A DNA stretch of 64,000 bases from Clonostachys chloroleuca (lineage: Eukaryota; Ascomycota; Sordariomycetes; Hypocreales; Bionectriaceae): the NCBI GenBank assembly GCA_037952775.1, contig JBANAY010000003.1, positions 35,402,001-35,466,000 on the forward strand. Reading direction: 5' to 3'. A model generated the notes under the pieces. That model did not search any database. It was not told where the DNA came from and was given only the letters and a program-made list of their open reading frames with translations. Positions 39,090 to 53,400 of the stretch are shown here, one piece after another; position 1 is the stretch's first letter, and every line of letters starts with the position of its first letter. The translations under genes and the position numbers were made by a program.

Positions 39090-40706
39090 ATAACTTTTTT
39101 ATTATCTTATAAATCTATATATTATAATCTGTTTTACTATATATATTATATTACTAAGTATCTTACTTTTAATAAGATCTTTAATTATAATCTATATAAT
39201 CTTCTACTTATATCTATTATTTAATATTTTTCTTAGCTATAAAATTCTATAATTCCTATATATTAAGAGAGCTTTCTTTATATAAGTATAACTTTTTAAT
39301 TCTCTAGTATTTACTTAATTACTTATTTATTTTTTTAAGTTTAAATATCTTTCCCTTTAGAAATATAAGCTTATATATAACTTACTATATACTCTTTATA
39401 ATCTACTTTATACTCTTAATAATTAAGTTTAAAGAGTTATTCTAATAGTATTATATTTATCTCTTAAGATATTCAGATTATAAAGTTATCTTTAATAGAT
39501 TAGTTAGGGTTTTTAATTACTAAATAATAGATAGTTTAAAGAATAATTCTAATAATATTAATATACTTATTTATATATCTAGCTTTAAAATTATACTCTT
39601 TAGATTTAGAGAAATAAATCTAGCTTCTTAGAATACTTTTAGTATATTTTCTTTAGTAAAAAAGATATTAAATACTATTATAAATACTAGAAAGAAGTCT
39701 TTCTTTATAATATAAATAATTTAAGTTTTTATTAGATACTTAATTTATTAGCTATATATCTTTTTTAATAAGTTAAAATAGCTAATATCTAGTAGCTAGA
39801 GTAAATAAAAAGAGTAAGAAGATATATAAAAAGTAATAATATTATTCTCCTTATAGTATTTCTTAAACTCTATTAAATAGTAGCTCTTATAACTATTTAG
39901 TATAAGAAAATAATATTTACTCTTAGTTTTAATTTAAATATTTTTATTAAAATACTTAATTTAATCTATAGTAATTTTATTTAAAATCTAATTATTTTTA
40001 CTAATAGAAATTCTCTAATTAGATAATAAATTAAATTCTTAGATTTAGAATAAGAAATAATATTAGCTTTTTACTATTAAAAATAATAGAATTATCTAGC
40101 TAGCTATATTAATTATCTAGATTAAAGAAATTATTCCTAGTTATTAGATTATATTAATTTAGGTTTTATTACTTAATTAGAGTATATAACTATAGTATAT
40201 AAGCTAATCTGATCTATTAGAAAACTAGTTTTATTAAAGTTATAGATATTCTTATTAAGGATACTATACTTAGCTACTATATTCTATATAAGATTAAACT
40301 ATAGTTAGATAATTTTAGGATCTTTATATAAGGCTCTCTAATAGTTATATTTATAAGATAAAACTATTTTAAATAGTAGTTAGTACTTAATAAAGTAAGA
40401 AGCCTAATTAATACTAATATACTCTATATTATAATTATATAGCAGGAGATTAGCTATATCTTCTACTTTAAGTAATTATAGAGAAAATACTTAAGAATCT
40501 AGATTAAGAACCCTCTTAATAATAACCTACTTCTCTAGATTAATAAGAATCTGATTACTATACTAGAAATTAGATTTAGTCTGGCTGTACTTATATAAAT
40601 ATAGTATTATATAATTAACTTTATAGATTAATATAGTCTTTTAGAGATTTAATTTAGAATCTCCTAAGGTTTAGAGAGCTAGAATAATTTAATTTTTATT
40701 ATTCAT
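39090..40706 (-). pseudogene. Dead Tc1/mariner-superfamily (Fot1/pogo-like) transposase
   Basis: Reading down from ATG at 40,704-40,706 on the minus strand in one frame, the start MNNKN and the phrases KDPKII (about 40,321-40,350), NIVAKYSILNKNIYNFNKTSFLI (in pieces, about 40,215-40,290) and KPKLI follow the order of Fot1-type transposases. In intact members the phrase at 40,221-40,250 carries the first catalytic aspartate; here the codon is AAT (Asn), as RIP would produce from GAT. More than a dozen in-frame TAA/TAG codons interrupt it. The 3' limit is estimated from the usual length of about 540 residues. Terminal repeats were not resolved. Confidence 0.72.
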
Positions 40707-43700
40707 TTATACTATTTCTTTTAGTTAAAGAAAGTAGGTTTATTTTAATATAAAATAAAAAACTCTTATTATAAAATAATTATTTAGTTCTTTTTCTATA
40801 TATATTTAATTTTTATTTTTATTTTTTTATAATTATTAAACTTAAATTATTTAATATTTATTAGAATTAATATCTAAAAATTAAATATTTATTTTATATT
40901 AAATAATATATTTAGTTTAAATTAATTAATTATTTATATTTTAATTATAAATTTAGAAAATATATTTATTCTATTGAATATTTTTCTAAATATAAAAAAG
41001 AAAAAGAAAAATCTTATTTTTAATTTTAATAAATTTATTTATAGTTTATATAATCTTTAGAAAGAATATTTTAAAATATTTTATATTAATTAAATAATAT
41101 TTTATTTAATTTCTATTTATTAAAATATTTAAATATTTAGAATCTATTATAATAATTAATTTTTTTATTCTATTTCTAAATATAATTTTTATTTTTATAT
41201 ATCTAAATTATATATTTAATAATCTATTTTTTATTATTTAAATTATTTTTCTATTTATAAAATATACTTTAATTATTTTATATTAATTAAATATATTTTA
41301 TATTTTTTCTTTTTTTATAATTTTTTTTATTTTATTCTGATTTTTTAAAGAATTATTTAAAACTAAAGAAATATTTATTTATTTTTTATTTAGTTTATTT
41401 TAATTAAATAATAAATTTTTTTATTTGAATAAATTAATTTATTAATTAGATAATTTATATTTATAATAATTATTTATATAAATATATTAAAACTTATTTC
41501 TAAATTTAAAGTTTTTATTATATTTAATATAAATTAAATTTCTAAATAAATTAATAAAAAGAATATTTATTTATTTTATAAATTTAAATATATAATATAT
41601 ATCTAGATTATCTAAAGGAAAAATAAAATAATTTAATTTATTTAATTAATTATTATTATTTCTAATAACTTATTTTATCTATATAATATTATTTTTATCT
41701 AATTAAATTAAATTTATATATATATATATATCTTTTTTTCTTTTAAAATCTTTTTAATTATTATTTATTTATTTAAGTTTATTTTAATAAATATATTATT
41801 ATCTATATTTTTATATTAATAAGCTTTTTCTCTTATTTATAATACTTATTATTAATACTATTTCTTATTTTAAAATTTTAAATATTAATAATATAAATCT
41901 TTATTTTTTTCTTTATAATTATTATTTTAATTATTAAAGAAGTAATTTTTATTTTAATTATAAAAGTATATTTTTTCTTATAATCTCTATTATAATTATT
42001 ATATTAATTATTATATTAGTTTCTTTAGTTATTATAATTATAATTCCCTCTATTATATTTATTATTATTCTAAAAGTAATATAAATTATTAGTTATACTA
42101 TCTAGAGTAATATAGAATATAATTATACTTATATTACTAGAAGATCTAATATTAATTATTTCTAGAAATTAATTATATAGAGATTTTAATTATTTATTTA
42201 ATTTTTAAATTATAATTATATTAAATAATATATTATTAAGCTTATTTTAATAAACTTAGATTTTCTCTATTAAATAAACTAGCTATTTATTAATTATAAT
42301 ATTTAGAAAAAGTTTAAATACTAATTCCTATAAAGAACTATTTAATTTTAATTAAATTTATAAAATAAAGTTATTATTATAGCTTTTAATATAAATATTA
42401 TTTATACTATCTAAGTATTAATATTTACTCCTTTAGTATATAGTTTATTTAAATAGAATAAATTATTTAATTTATTATTTATTTATTTTACTTCTAAATA
42501 ATTAAATAGTTTTAGTAGATTATATTAGTTTATATTTATAATATTATATTTATTTTAATACTATTAATAAAACTATTAATATCTTATTAAATTATTTCTA
42601 ATTTAAAGATATAAACTATTAAACTAATATTATTCTTATTATTTAATTTAGATTAGAAATAACTAATATAATAGATTTTCTATTTATTTTATTTACTATT
42701 ATTATTTCTAATATATTAATTAATCTAATTTAATATACTAATTATCTATATTAGTATTTATTAAAATTATTTAAGTATTAAATTAATTATTATCTATTTA
42801 ATATTTAGATTTTAAATAGAAAATTAAAATAATTAAAAAAATAATAATAGAGAAAAAGAAGAATTTTATATTATATTATAATAATATCTAAATTTCTCTA
42901 CTTAATTAAATATTATTATTAAATATTTTATTATTATATTTCTATTTATTAACTAATTTCTATTATTTTTCTAATTATTAGAATTATCCTCTAATTAATT
43001 ACTAGTTTAATTATTTAGTTAGTTTTTAATATTTTTAGCTAATAAAATACTCTAATTATTATTTTCTAATATTTTATTTAATAAATTAATATATATATTA
43101 GAAAAATAAATATTATTTTTAAAATTAAATAATATTTATTTTAATTAAACTAACTAAATAAATCTTAATTATTTTACTAATTTTTTTTTAATTAAACTTT
43201 TCTATTTTTTTATATTTATTTAGTTTAAAGTATTAATAAATCTTTTAATTAAATTAATATATTTTTTTTTATATAATTTTAAAAGTTTATTTAATTATTT
43301 ATAAGATTTAGATAATAATTAATCTATTAATATTAATTAATCTATTTATATAGTAGATTTAATAAAAAGTATTATTATTAGAAATATTATTATATAAATA
43401 AATATTTAAATTAATTAAATTCTTATATAATAAAAGGTATTATTATTATTACCTTAAATATTTATCTTACTTAAAGTATTAATACTTATAATATTAGATT
43501 AAGAAAGAAACTATAGATATTATTTTTTTAATTAAATAGTTTATATACTTATTATTTAGAGATAAAATTTAATTATTATAATTTATTACTTTTTCCTATA
43601 TCTATTAAAATATAGATTTTTATCTATTAAAAAGGTTTTAAATAGTTTAATAATAATAAAGCTAGTAAATAGATTAATATTTATATTATTAGATTTACTA

Positions 43701-44494
43701 ATAAATCTCTTTTATTTAATTAAATTTTAATTTTAACTACTTTTTATTATCTATAGATAAATACTTTAAAAGTATATTTATTTATCTATTTAATTAGATA
43801 GTTATATAGTTAAGAATCTAGAGAAAAATATTCTAATTATATTAATAGATTATAATTATAATTAATTAGCTTCTTAATAAATTTATATCTAATTATAATA
43901 AAAGAAGATAAGAATATTAAATTCTTATATAGATTATTAATTATTTAATCTTTTAATCTAAAAAATTTAAAAATTAAAGATTTTAATAATTAATATTACT
44001 AATAGAAGATTTTAATAAAGATTTAGTAATTAATATTTATTAATAGAATATATTCTAAGTTTAATAGTCTAAGAATATAATACTAGATAAATAGCTTATA
44101 ATATAATTAAAAAGTAATAATTAATTAGAATTAATTAATTAAGATAATTATATAATTATAGTTCTCTTAATATAAGAATTACTACTAGTTAGTATAGATA
44201 AAATAGATAATAATAAGCTTAAGTTTTATTCTCTATCTTTACTATTATAATAAACTAATAGGTAGATTAATTAGTCTAGGTTAAGTTAATAAATCTAATT
44301 ATTAGTATATATTATATATCTAATAAATAAATAAATTTAGAATATTTAAATTATAATTAGTTATAATATAATTATTATTTTAATATAATAAAGTAATTAG
44401 TTATATATATATTATAATACTTAAAAGTTTAATTAATTAATAATAATTTTAAAATTTCTAAAAGTATTAATTATATAATCTAATAATAATTTTA

Positions 44495-44527
<33 letters not shown>

Positions 44528-45399
44528 ATTTATTAGAATTTAAATATTAAAAGTAATAAACTTATATTTATAGTTTTTATATAACTAAATATATTAGGAA
44601 TTTTATTATATTATAAACTTAAAAAGAATAATATTATATAAAAGATTTATTTATAAAGAGTTATTATATTATATAATTTAATCTAAATATCTTAAGCTCT
44701 AAATAATTATTATATATCTCTTTTATTCTAATAAAAGATAATATTATTATTAGCTATAAAATTCTAGCTTTTCTTTAATTAATTATAATTATAATTATAA
44801 TTAAATTAAATTTTATTAAAATATAAAGAAATTAGAAATTATTTAAATTAAAGAATATTTATTTAATAATAAAATATATTATAGAGATATTTTATAAATA
44901 ATAATATAGTTTAATAGCTATATATTTTAATTTCTATTTAAATAAATATATTTAATATTTATCTAATATTATTAATCTATTTTATTTTTTATTTATTTCT
45001 ATAGATTTTCTATTTATTTAAACTTAAAATATATAAATCTAGTTAATACTAATTAATAAGCTTTAAATTACTAAATAATAATAATTATTATTATTTTTTA
45101 ATAGTTTTTTTATTATAAATTAAAATAATAATTATATATAAGAAATACTTAGTAAATAGATAGCTATATAATATAATTTATATTTTATTTAGATTATCTT
45201 TAGTTTATATACTAAGTATTAAGTATTATATCTAAATATATTAAACTATTATATTTTTTTATATTCTTTCTAATATAATTTTAAAATACCTAAGAAATTA
45301 AATATACTTATTAAATTTAAAATAATAATTATAAATCTAAGATTATAATATATAAACTATCTATTAAACTAAGCTTTAGTATTTTATTATTAGTTTTAA
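40707..45399. other. Unresolved, extremely AT-rich degraded repeat DNA
   Basis: About 4.7 kb matching none of the Gypsy, H or short-element copies in this window. It includes an ATT microsatellite near 44,490-44,525. Composition and scarcity of C and G fit an old RIP-degraded element, perhaps a different retrotransposon, but I could not read any protein motif with confidence on either strand. Confidence 0.4.
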
Positions 45400-45757
45400 T
45401 AATAGTTTTAATATTAATATAATTATCTATATATCTATTATTACTAGCTTTATAATACTTATATATTAATAATAATTTATATTATATAGCTTATAATAAT
45501 CTAATTATACTACTTAGAATAATACTCTAATTAGTTATATTCTAATCTACTCTAGATTCTTATTTAGTATAAGTTATCTAGCTATTATATATTAATAACT
45601 CTTATTTAGCTAATTACTTTATTTTAATTACTATATAATAATAAAAAGATATTATAATTATTATAAATTCTACTAATTTTAATTTTAATTAGTAATCTAT
45701 TATATTTATTTAATTACTTTCTATTAATAATATAATAGAGAAGAATAGAAATAATAA

Positions 45758-45846
<89 letters not shown>

Positions 45847-47986
45847 GAAATTTAATTATTTTAAAATTAAATTAATTAATTCTAAAACTAATTAAATAGT
45901 TTTTAAAATAAACTAGTTATTATAATTAATACTATAGAGTAGTAAGTTATTATAAATACTATTATTATAACTTAAACTATAACTATAGTTTAAGAATATA
46001 AACTAAGATAGCTATTTAAATTATTAATATTTAAAATATTTAATAGGATTTAATTTAAACTCTAAAGGTTTATTATATAACTTAGAGTATACTTTAATTA
46101 TTTCCCTATTATTCTTAATATTAATATAATTAAGTTTATATATATTTACTCTTAACTTACTGGTAGTATATTTAAATAGTTTAAACTAATTATTAAAAAG
46201 TATTTTAATAAATAAAAAAATTAATAAACTATCTGGATTATAATAAGTTTTAATTACTTTAAAAAAGTTCTTAAGTAAATCTTTAGAATATAGAATAAGT
46301 AATATAAAGCTAAATATAATATTAATAAATTTATTTAAATTAGATTAGTTTTAGCTTTTAGTACTAAATATATTTAATTATTAGTTTAAATAGAATAGAA
46401 TTATAAATAAGCTATTATATTACTTTAATAAGCTTAAGAAAGAAGTATAAAAAGAATTATATAAAGAAAACTAACTATTTAGTCTTTATAATTATATAAT
46501 AATAGTTATATATATTAATAATAGATAATACTAATAATAAATATAAAGAAAAAAAATCTATTTATATTAATATTAATAAGTTTTAATATAATCTAAGATA
46601 AAGAATTATAGTTTTTAGAATATATATAGATTCTATAGAGCTAGAAACTATAGAAAAATAGAAATATTATAATTATAATAAAATTAAATATATTTTATTA
46701 TAATATTTAAAATTTATAAAATAGAAATAGAAAGATTAGAAATTTATTAAAAAAGATAAAATATAATTAAATACTATAAGAAAAATTAAAATTAAGATTT
46801 TTAGAATAATTAAAAAAACTATTTAGAAAATAAACTTTATAATTATTATAATTTCTAAACTTCTTATATTATCTATTTATATTTTTTAAAAAAAATAAAA
46901 ACTAAATTTAAAAATTTTTATATTTATTATTAAAAAAAAAATATAAAAATAAAATCTAAACTAAGAATTAGAATTAGTAATTTATAATAAAGAAATTATT
47001 AATATTATTTAAAATAATAATAATAAATATAATATATTAATTTATATAAAGATTATAAAAATATAGAATTATTTTATAGAATTATAAATAATTTATTATA
47101 ATATATAATATAAAATATATTAAAAAAGTAAAATAATAATATTTTTTATTTCTAATTAAAAAAATTCCTATTAAATATAAAGTAGTATAAATATAATACT
47201 TTATATATTAATAATATAAAATAGAATTATATACTATTTTTTAAAAAAATCTAAAAGAATATTTTATTAAATATATATATAAAGAATTACTAATAAAAAT
47301 ATATTAAAAATAGAAATATAAAATCTATAAAAATAATAAAAATAAATTATAATATAAATAAAAATAAATAGAAATATAAATTATAATTATTTATAATAAT
47401 TAGATTAAATAATATAATAATTAGAATTATAAAATCTATTTAGATATAAAATAAAAAGTATTAAAATTAGTAAGATATAATAATAATAATATAAATACTA
47501 TTAAATTATATTTTTAATAATAATAATTATAAAAGGAAAGGTTATAAGAATATTATTTAGAAAAATAAATATTTTTAATAATTAATAAAAATAGTAAAAT
47601 AAAAAAATAAAAAATAATTTTTATTAATAAAATAAAATAAAATAAAATATATTTTAAAGAAAAAGAATTATAAGAATAAATAATAAAATTTTAATAGTTT
47701 ATTTTAAAACTATAAGTATTTAAAATATTTAAAGAAATTTTAAAATAAATATTTAAAAATAATAATAAATAAAAAAAAACTTAAATAATAAATTAATTAG
47801 ATAAAAAATAATCTAAACTATTTATAATAGAATTATAATATAATATAATATTAATAATAAATTAAAAAACTTTAAGAAATATTAAAATAGAAAGTTTACT
47901 TTATATTTTTATAAAAATAGAAATTAAAAAGAACTAGTTTATAGTATTTATTAATTATATAATATAGAAAAATTATATCTTATTAT
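45400..47986 (+). mobile_element. Gypsy fragment E (plus sense): 5' LTR piece, gag and start of pol
   Basis: About 45,400-45,588 is the end of an LTR in inverted orientation, followed by the same ATATTAATAACTC junction that follows the 5' LTR of copy G on its sense strand. Gag-like sequence follows (45,600-47,000), then pol-like sequence ending at 47,986, where copy F begins. It is degraded by transitions and 3'-truncated. Confidence 0.7.
45759..45845 (+). repeat. (AAT)n microsatellite, about 29 units, within gag of fragment E
   Basis: An uninterrupted AAT array at the place where copy G encodes a short asparagine/serine-rich run in gag (AATAGTAGTAATAAT on its sense strand). It is probably an expanded polyasparagine tract. 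Confidence 0.85.
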
Positions 47987-50900
47987 ATAATAATTAGATA
48001 ATTTATACTAAATAGAGTCTAAAGTAGATTAAGATTAAACTAATTAGAGTTTTATTCTAGATAGTATAATTAGATTATTATATAGCTATATAATATAAGT
48101 TACTATTAATATATAAGTATTATAGAGCTAGTAATAATAGGAGTATAGATAATATTATTAATAATTATCTAAAAGAGTATTCTATTTAATAAAATAAATA
48201 TATATATATACTAAGGGCTTATAATAACTTACTAATAATTTAAAATAAAATCTATTTAAGAATTATTTAGATTTATTAATAATCTAGAGTAATCTATCTA
48301 TTATTAATAGAAAAAAATAAAATATACTATATAATACTAATAATATATACTTTATTTATAATATATTACTCTTCTCTTATTAGTTTTATTCTTAAGATTA
48401 GTTTTTATAGCTAATAGTTAGTATATAATTTTCTTTATTCTTTAATTATTCTATATATTACTAACTATATTATAATTTTTATTTAAAAAATTATAATAAT
48501 ATAAATATTTTATATCTTTAATTAAAAAGATAAATATTAAAATTATATCTTATTCTAATTATTTTAAATATAAAAAAGTATATTATATAATTAAAACTTC
48601 TTATTATAAAAAGTATATAAAGCTAGATTAATTTTATAATAATATTAAGATAATATCTTAATATATATATTCTTATTTTATTATTTCTAATTTCTACTAA
48701 TTTCTTTATATAATAAAATACTTAGTTATTAAAGAGTAGTATTTAAAAAATAAATTAACTTTATTTAAATTAACTCTTTAGAAAGCTCTAATAAAGGTTT
48801 CTTATTTTTATTATTAATATTAAATAGCTTAGAAAAAATCTTAGTATTTATTCTATTATAGAATATATAATCTAAATAAGTAGAATAGTATTTATACTTA
48901 GAAGAAAATAATTCTAAAAGAATAGTAAATTATTAATATAATATAATCTTTTAATATAATAAGAATTATTAATTAGATTTTAATTTTTTCTAATTTTTCT
49001 AATTTATTCTTTCTTTTTAATATTACTAATAAAACTATTAAATAAGCTTCTAATAACTTTTTAAGTATTTAGTAGATTTCTAAATATTATCTTTATTAAT
49101 ATATTTTTTCTATTTAATAAAATAGAATATTTATCTATTTCTAACTTTCTTTTTTAATATTTTTTCTAATTTATATTTTTCTTTATAGATCTTAATTAGA
49201 TAATCTTAATTTAGAGTATTTTCTAATATTTTTTTTAAATAATAAAATATAAAAAACTAGATAAATATATATTATATCTAGTAGTAATAACTTATAATTA
49301 ATATCTATTATTTTTTTTTAGAATTTTAAATAATTTTAATTTTTATAATCTAATTTATTATTTAATTATAATATTATAATATTTTTATAGAATAAATAAA
49401 CTTTATTTTCTTTTTTTAAAATTAGTTTTTTTTAATTTTATTTTATTATAATATTTTCTTATTCTTTTTTAAATAAATTCTATTTTTATTTTTATTTCTA
49501 TATATAATAAATATAATATTTCTTTTATAAATATAATAGTAAGTATATCTAATTTATTAAATATTTATTAATTTTAAAATTCTAATTTATATCTATTATT
49601 TATATATATAAGTATAAATTAAATAGATTTTTATACTAAATTATTATATATAATCTATAGAATAAATAATAATTATATCTAATTATTTTATTTATAATTA
49701 ATATATATTTATAAATATTATTCTAATATTTAGTTTAAATATTTTATTTATTTATTATTTTAGAAATAATAAACTATTAAGAGCTTATATTTAGTATTTA
49801 TTTATATTATAAATAATTACTAAAACTTAGAAATAAATATTATTTCTTTATTTAAAACTATTTCTTTAAATAATCTATAATAATTAATTATATATTATAA
49901 AAATTAATCTATAAGATCTTCTATAGAATTTACTTTCTTATATAAAATAAAATATTTATATTTTATAAATCTATTAATAATAATTAAAATATTATTATAT
50001 TATACTTCTATTATTAGTTCTTTTAATAATAATAATTTAATAATATAATTAAAGAATATTAATTATTATAATTATTTTAATACTTATACTAGTTTAAGTT
50101 CTCTATAAAATTTATATTTTATAAACTTAATTTATATATAAATATTATATTTTAAAACTATAGTTTATATATCTTTCTATAGATTAGAATAATTATAATA
50201 CTTTTTTATTTTATTAAATATTTTCTTAATTTTTTAAATTCTATTAAAAAAAATTTTTATTTTTTATAAAATTATATAATAATATAATAATCTTTCTATA
50301 GTTTTAAATAAATTATTAATAGTAATTAGTAAATCTAAAGAAATTTTTTTTTTAATATTTATAATTTTTTTTAAAAATTATAATAATTTTATTTTTTTCT
50401 ATTTATATTTTATTAGATTAAATAATATATTTTAAAAAGTTAATTTTCTTAATATAATACTAACTTTTTTTTTAAATTTTATTAAAAGATTTATATTTTC
50501 TATTTTCTTTAAGATTTTATATATATATTTTTTATATATTTTATAATTATTTAAAAAGATTAAAATATTATTAAAATATATAATTATAAAAATATTAAAA
50601 TATTTCTAAAGTATTTAATTATTTATTAAAATATTATAAATATATTTATTAATTTAAAAAGTATAATAAAATATTTATATAAATTAAACTTTATTTTAAA
50701 TATTATTTTTTATTTATTTCTTTCTTTAATTTATATTAAATTATAAGCTCTTTTTAGATCTAATATAATAAATTACTATTTACTCTATAATTAATTCTTA
50801 AGCTCTATAATTAGTAATAAGAATATTCTATTTTTATATATAATCTTATTTAATTAATAATAATTAATAATTAAATAGAGTTTATTATTTTCCTTAAATA

Positions 50901-52241
50901 TAAATATTATAAAGTATTCTATAAATAAAGTTAATAACTATATATAGCTTTTTACTAATATATTATTAATATATTTATAGAATATTTATAATTAGAATTT
51001 TATAAAATTATAAAATTTATAAAAAACTAATTCTTCTCTTTTAATAATAGAGATTTTATAATTCTATTAACTATATTATAATAATCTAATTTTTAGAGTT
51101 TTTTTTTAAATAGTTTATTATATTTTTAGTATTTCTATAGAATATAATTTAATTTTTTTTTTAAATATTTTTATTTTTTTTTCTAATTTATTTATATTAT
51201 AAATTAAACTTAATATTATAATTATATTTTTATTAATTTATTATATATATCTAATTAATAAAATCTATTTCTAAAGATTATTTTATTTTCTATATTTATT
51301 TTAAGATTTATTTTATTTATTATAATTCTTAATAAAATATATTTTTTAATATACTAGATTATAATACTATTAAGATTATAATTACTATATCTACTTATTA
51401 TTATAAATTATTATTTAGATTTTTTATAATAATACTTTTAATTATTAAAAAATTATTATATTTTTCTAATATTTAATAAAATTTTAATTTCTATTAATTC
51501 TAATATAGATTTATAAAAATATTCCTCTACTCTATATAGCTAGTAAACTAGTTTATTAGTAAGTTTATATTTTATAATTATAATAATTCTAATATAATAT
51601 TATAGGAATTTAATAATATTAAATTATAGATAATATTAAATTAATATTAATAATTCTATTATTATATTTAAATAATATTCTATTTAGGATTATAATATTA
51701 TAAAACTTTTTTTTTATTTTTTATAATAAGTAGAATTAATTAATTATTACTAATAAAATATAATTACTTAATACTCTATAATCTATCTATATTATAAACT
51801 AATTTCTCTTAATCTTAATATTTATAATAATATTAATTAAATTTCTTTTTTTAATAGTTTCTAGAGTTTTTTAATTTAATATTATTTTATTATACTATAG
51901 CTCTATTATAAATAGTTTATATTATTTTTTATTTAGTTAATTTATTATTTAAGTTATTTTTATTTTTCTTTATTCTTAAATATCTATTTTAGAATATTTA
52001 TAAGAATTTAAAGTTTATTTATATAATTTAAAATAAATTATTTAAACTTTTTTTTCTAATTATATAATTTATTAATTATTATTAATATCTTTTTATTAGA
52101 ATAAACTTTATTTTATTCTTTTTTATTAATAAAAATAATTTCTTATTTCTCTATATTATTATTTTTTCTACTATCTATAGAAAATAATATACTTTCTATA
52201 TATTATTATTTTTTCTCTTTTTTTTCTATAGTTAGTATTAT

Positions 52242-52617
52242 ATAATAGTTGGATGACTTATACTGGACAGGGGTCTAGGGTAGGTTGGGGTTGAACCAAT
52301 TAGAGTATTATTCTGAGTAGTACGATCAGGTTGTCTTAGGCTGTACAATACGAGTTACTGTTAATATATGAGTATTATGGAGCTAGTAATAATAGATATA
52401 TAGATAATATTATTAATAACTGTCTAAGAGAGTATTCTATCTAGTAAAATAAATATATATATATACTAGGGGCTTATGATAGCTTACTGGTAATCCAGAG
52501 TGAGTTTGGCTGAGGATTATTCAGGCTTACTATTAATCTGAAGTAATCTATCTCTTATTAGTAAGAAAAGTAGGGTATACTATATAATACGGTAGGTATA
52601 TACTTTGTTTATAATAT
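52242..52617 (-). repeat. 3' LTR of copy G (element sense minus)
   Basis: 376 bp from ATAATAGTTGG to TTTATAATAT. By hand alignment with 59,308-59,683 I count about 35 differences, all C/T or G/A, no indel. Confidence 0.88.
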
Positions 52618-52744
52618 ATTGCTCCCTTCCTATTAGTTTTATCCTTAAGACCAGTTTTCACAGCTAATACTTAGTATATAATTTCTTCGTCCTTAATTAT
52701 TCTGTATATTACTAACTATATTGTAGTTTTTATCTAAGAAATTA

Positions 52745-53385
52745 TAGCAGTATAAGTATCTTATATCCCTAATTAAAGAGATAGGTATTAAAACTATACC
52801 TTGCTTAAATTGTTTTAAGTGTAAGAAGGTATATTATATAATTGAAGCTTCTTCTTGCTATAGGGAGTATATAAAGCTAGGTTAATCTTATAATAGTGTT
52901 AAGGTGGTGTCTTAGTATATGTAATTTTATTCTTTATATTTCTAATTCCTACTGATTTGTATGTAGTAAAATGTTTAGTTACTAAAAAGCAGTATTTGGA
53001 GAATAAATTAGCTTTATCTGAGCTAGCTCTCCAGGAGGCTTTAGCGAAGGTTTCTTGCCTTTGTTGTTAGTATTAGGTGGCTCGGGAGAAATCCCAGTGT
53101 TTGTTTTGTTATAGGGTATATAATTTAGATAAACAGGATAGTATTTATACTCAGGAGGAGGTGATTTTAGAGGAGTAACAGGCTGTTGGTATAGTATAGT
53201 CCCTTAGTACTGTAGGGATTATTAATTAGACTTTAATTCTTCCTGACTTTTCCGATCCTTCCTTTTTCCCTGATATTGCTAGTAGAACTATTAGATAAGC
53301 TTCTGGCAGTTCTTTAGGTACTTAGCGGGTTCCCAGGTATTATCTTTATTAGTATATCCCTTCTATTTGATAAAGTAGAATATTT
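52745..53385 (+). pseudogene. Degraded accessory frame antisense to the chromovirus, cysteine-rich and coiled-coil-like
   Basis: Read on the plus strand, opposite to gag-pol, the frame gives a cysteine cluster PCLNCFKCKKVYY (from about 52,799) with a further cysteine in EASSCYREYIKLG, then a helical charged stretch KKQYLENKLALSELALQEAL and CLCC, then QDSIYTQEEVILEE, and ends with LILPDFSDPSFFPDIA and SGSSLGT. Only a few in-frame TAG/TAA codons interrupt it, all where CAG/CAA or TGG is expected. The order resembles proteins of unknown function frequent in fungal repeats: a short zinc-binding-like cysteine motif followed by a coiled coil. Its 3' part overlaps the chromodomain end of pol in convergent orientation. 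The same layout recurs in copies C, F and A in more damaged form. Function unknown. Confidence 0.62.
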
Positions 53386-53400
53386 ATCTATTTCTAACTT
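53290..53400 (-). pseudogene. Chromodomain at the integrase C-terminus of copy G
   Basis: The minus strand reads KGYTNKDNTWEPAKYLKN followed by CQKLI, the typical second half of a chromodomain (the WEP codons lie at 53,328-53,336). This places the element in the chromovirus branch of Ty3/Gypsy, in which the domain directs integration to heterochromatin. Confidence 0.8.

Noticed and set aside
45759..45845. CRISPR-like regular repeats
   Set aside because: It is a pure trinucleotide microsatellite without spacers, in a eukaryotic transposon.
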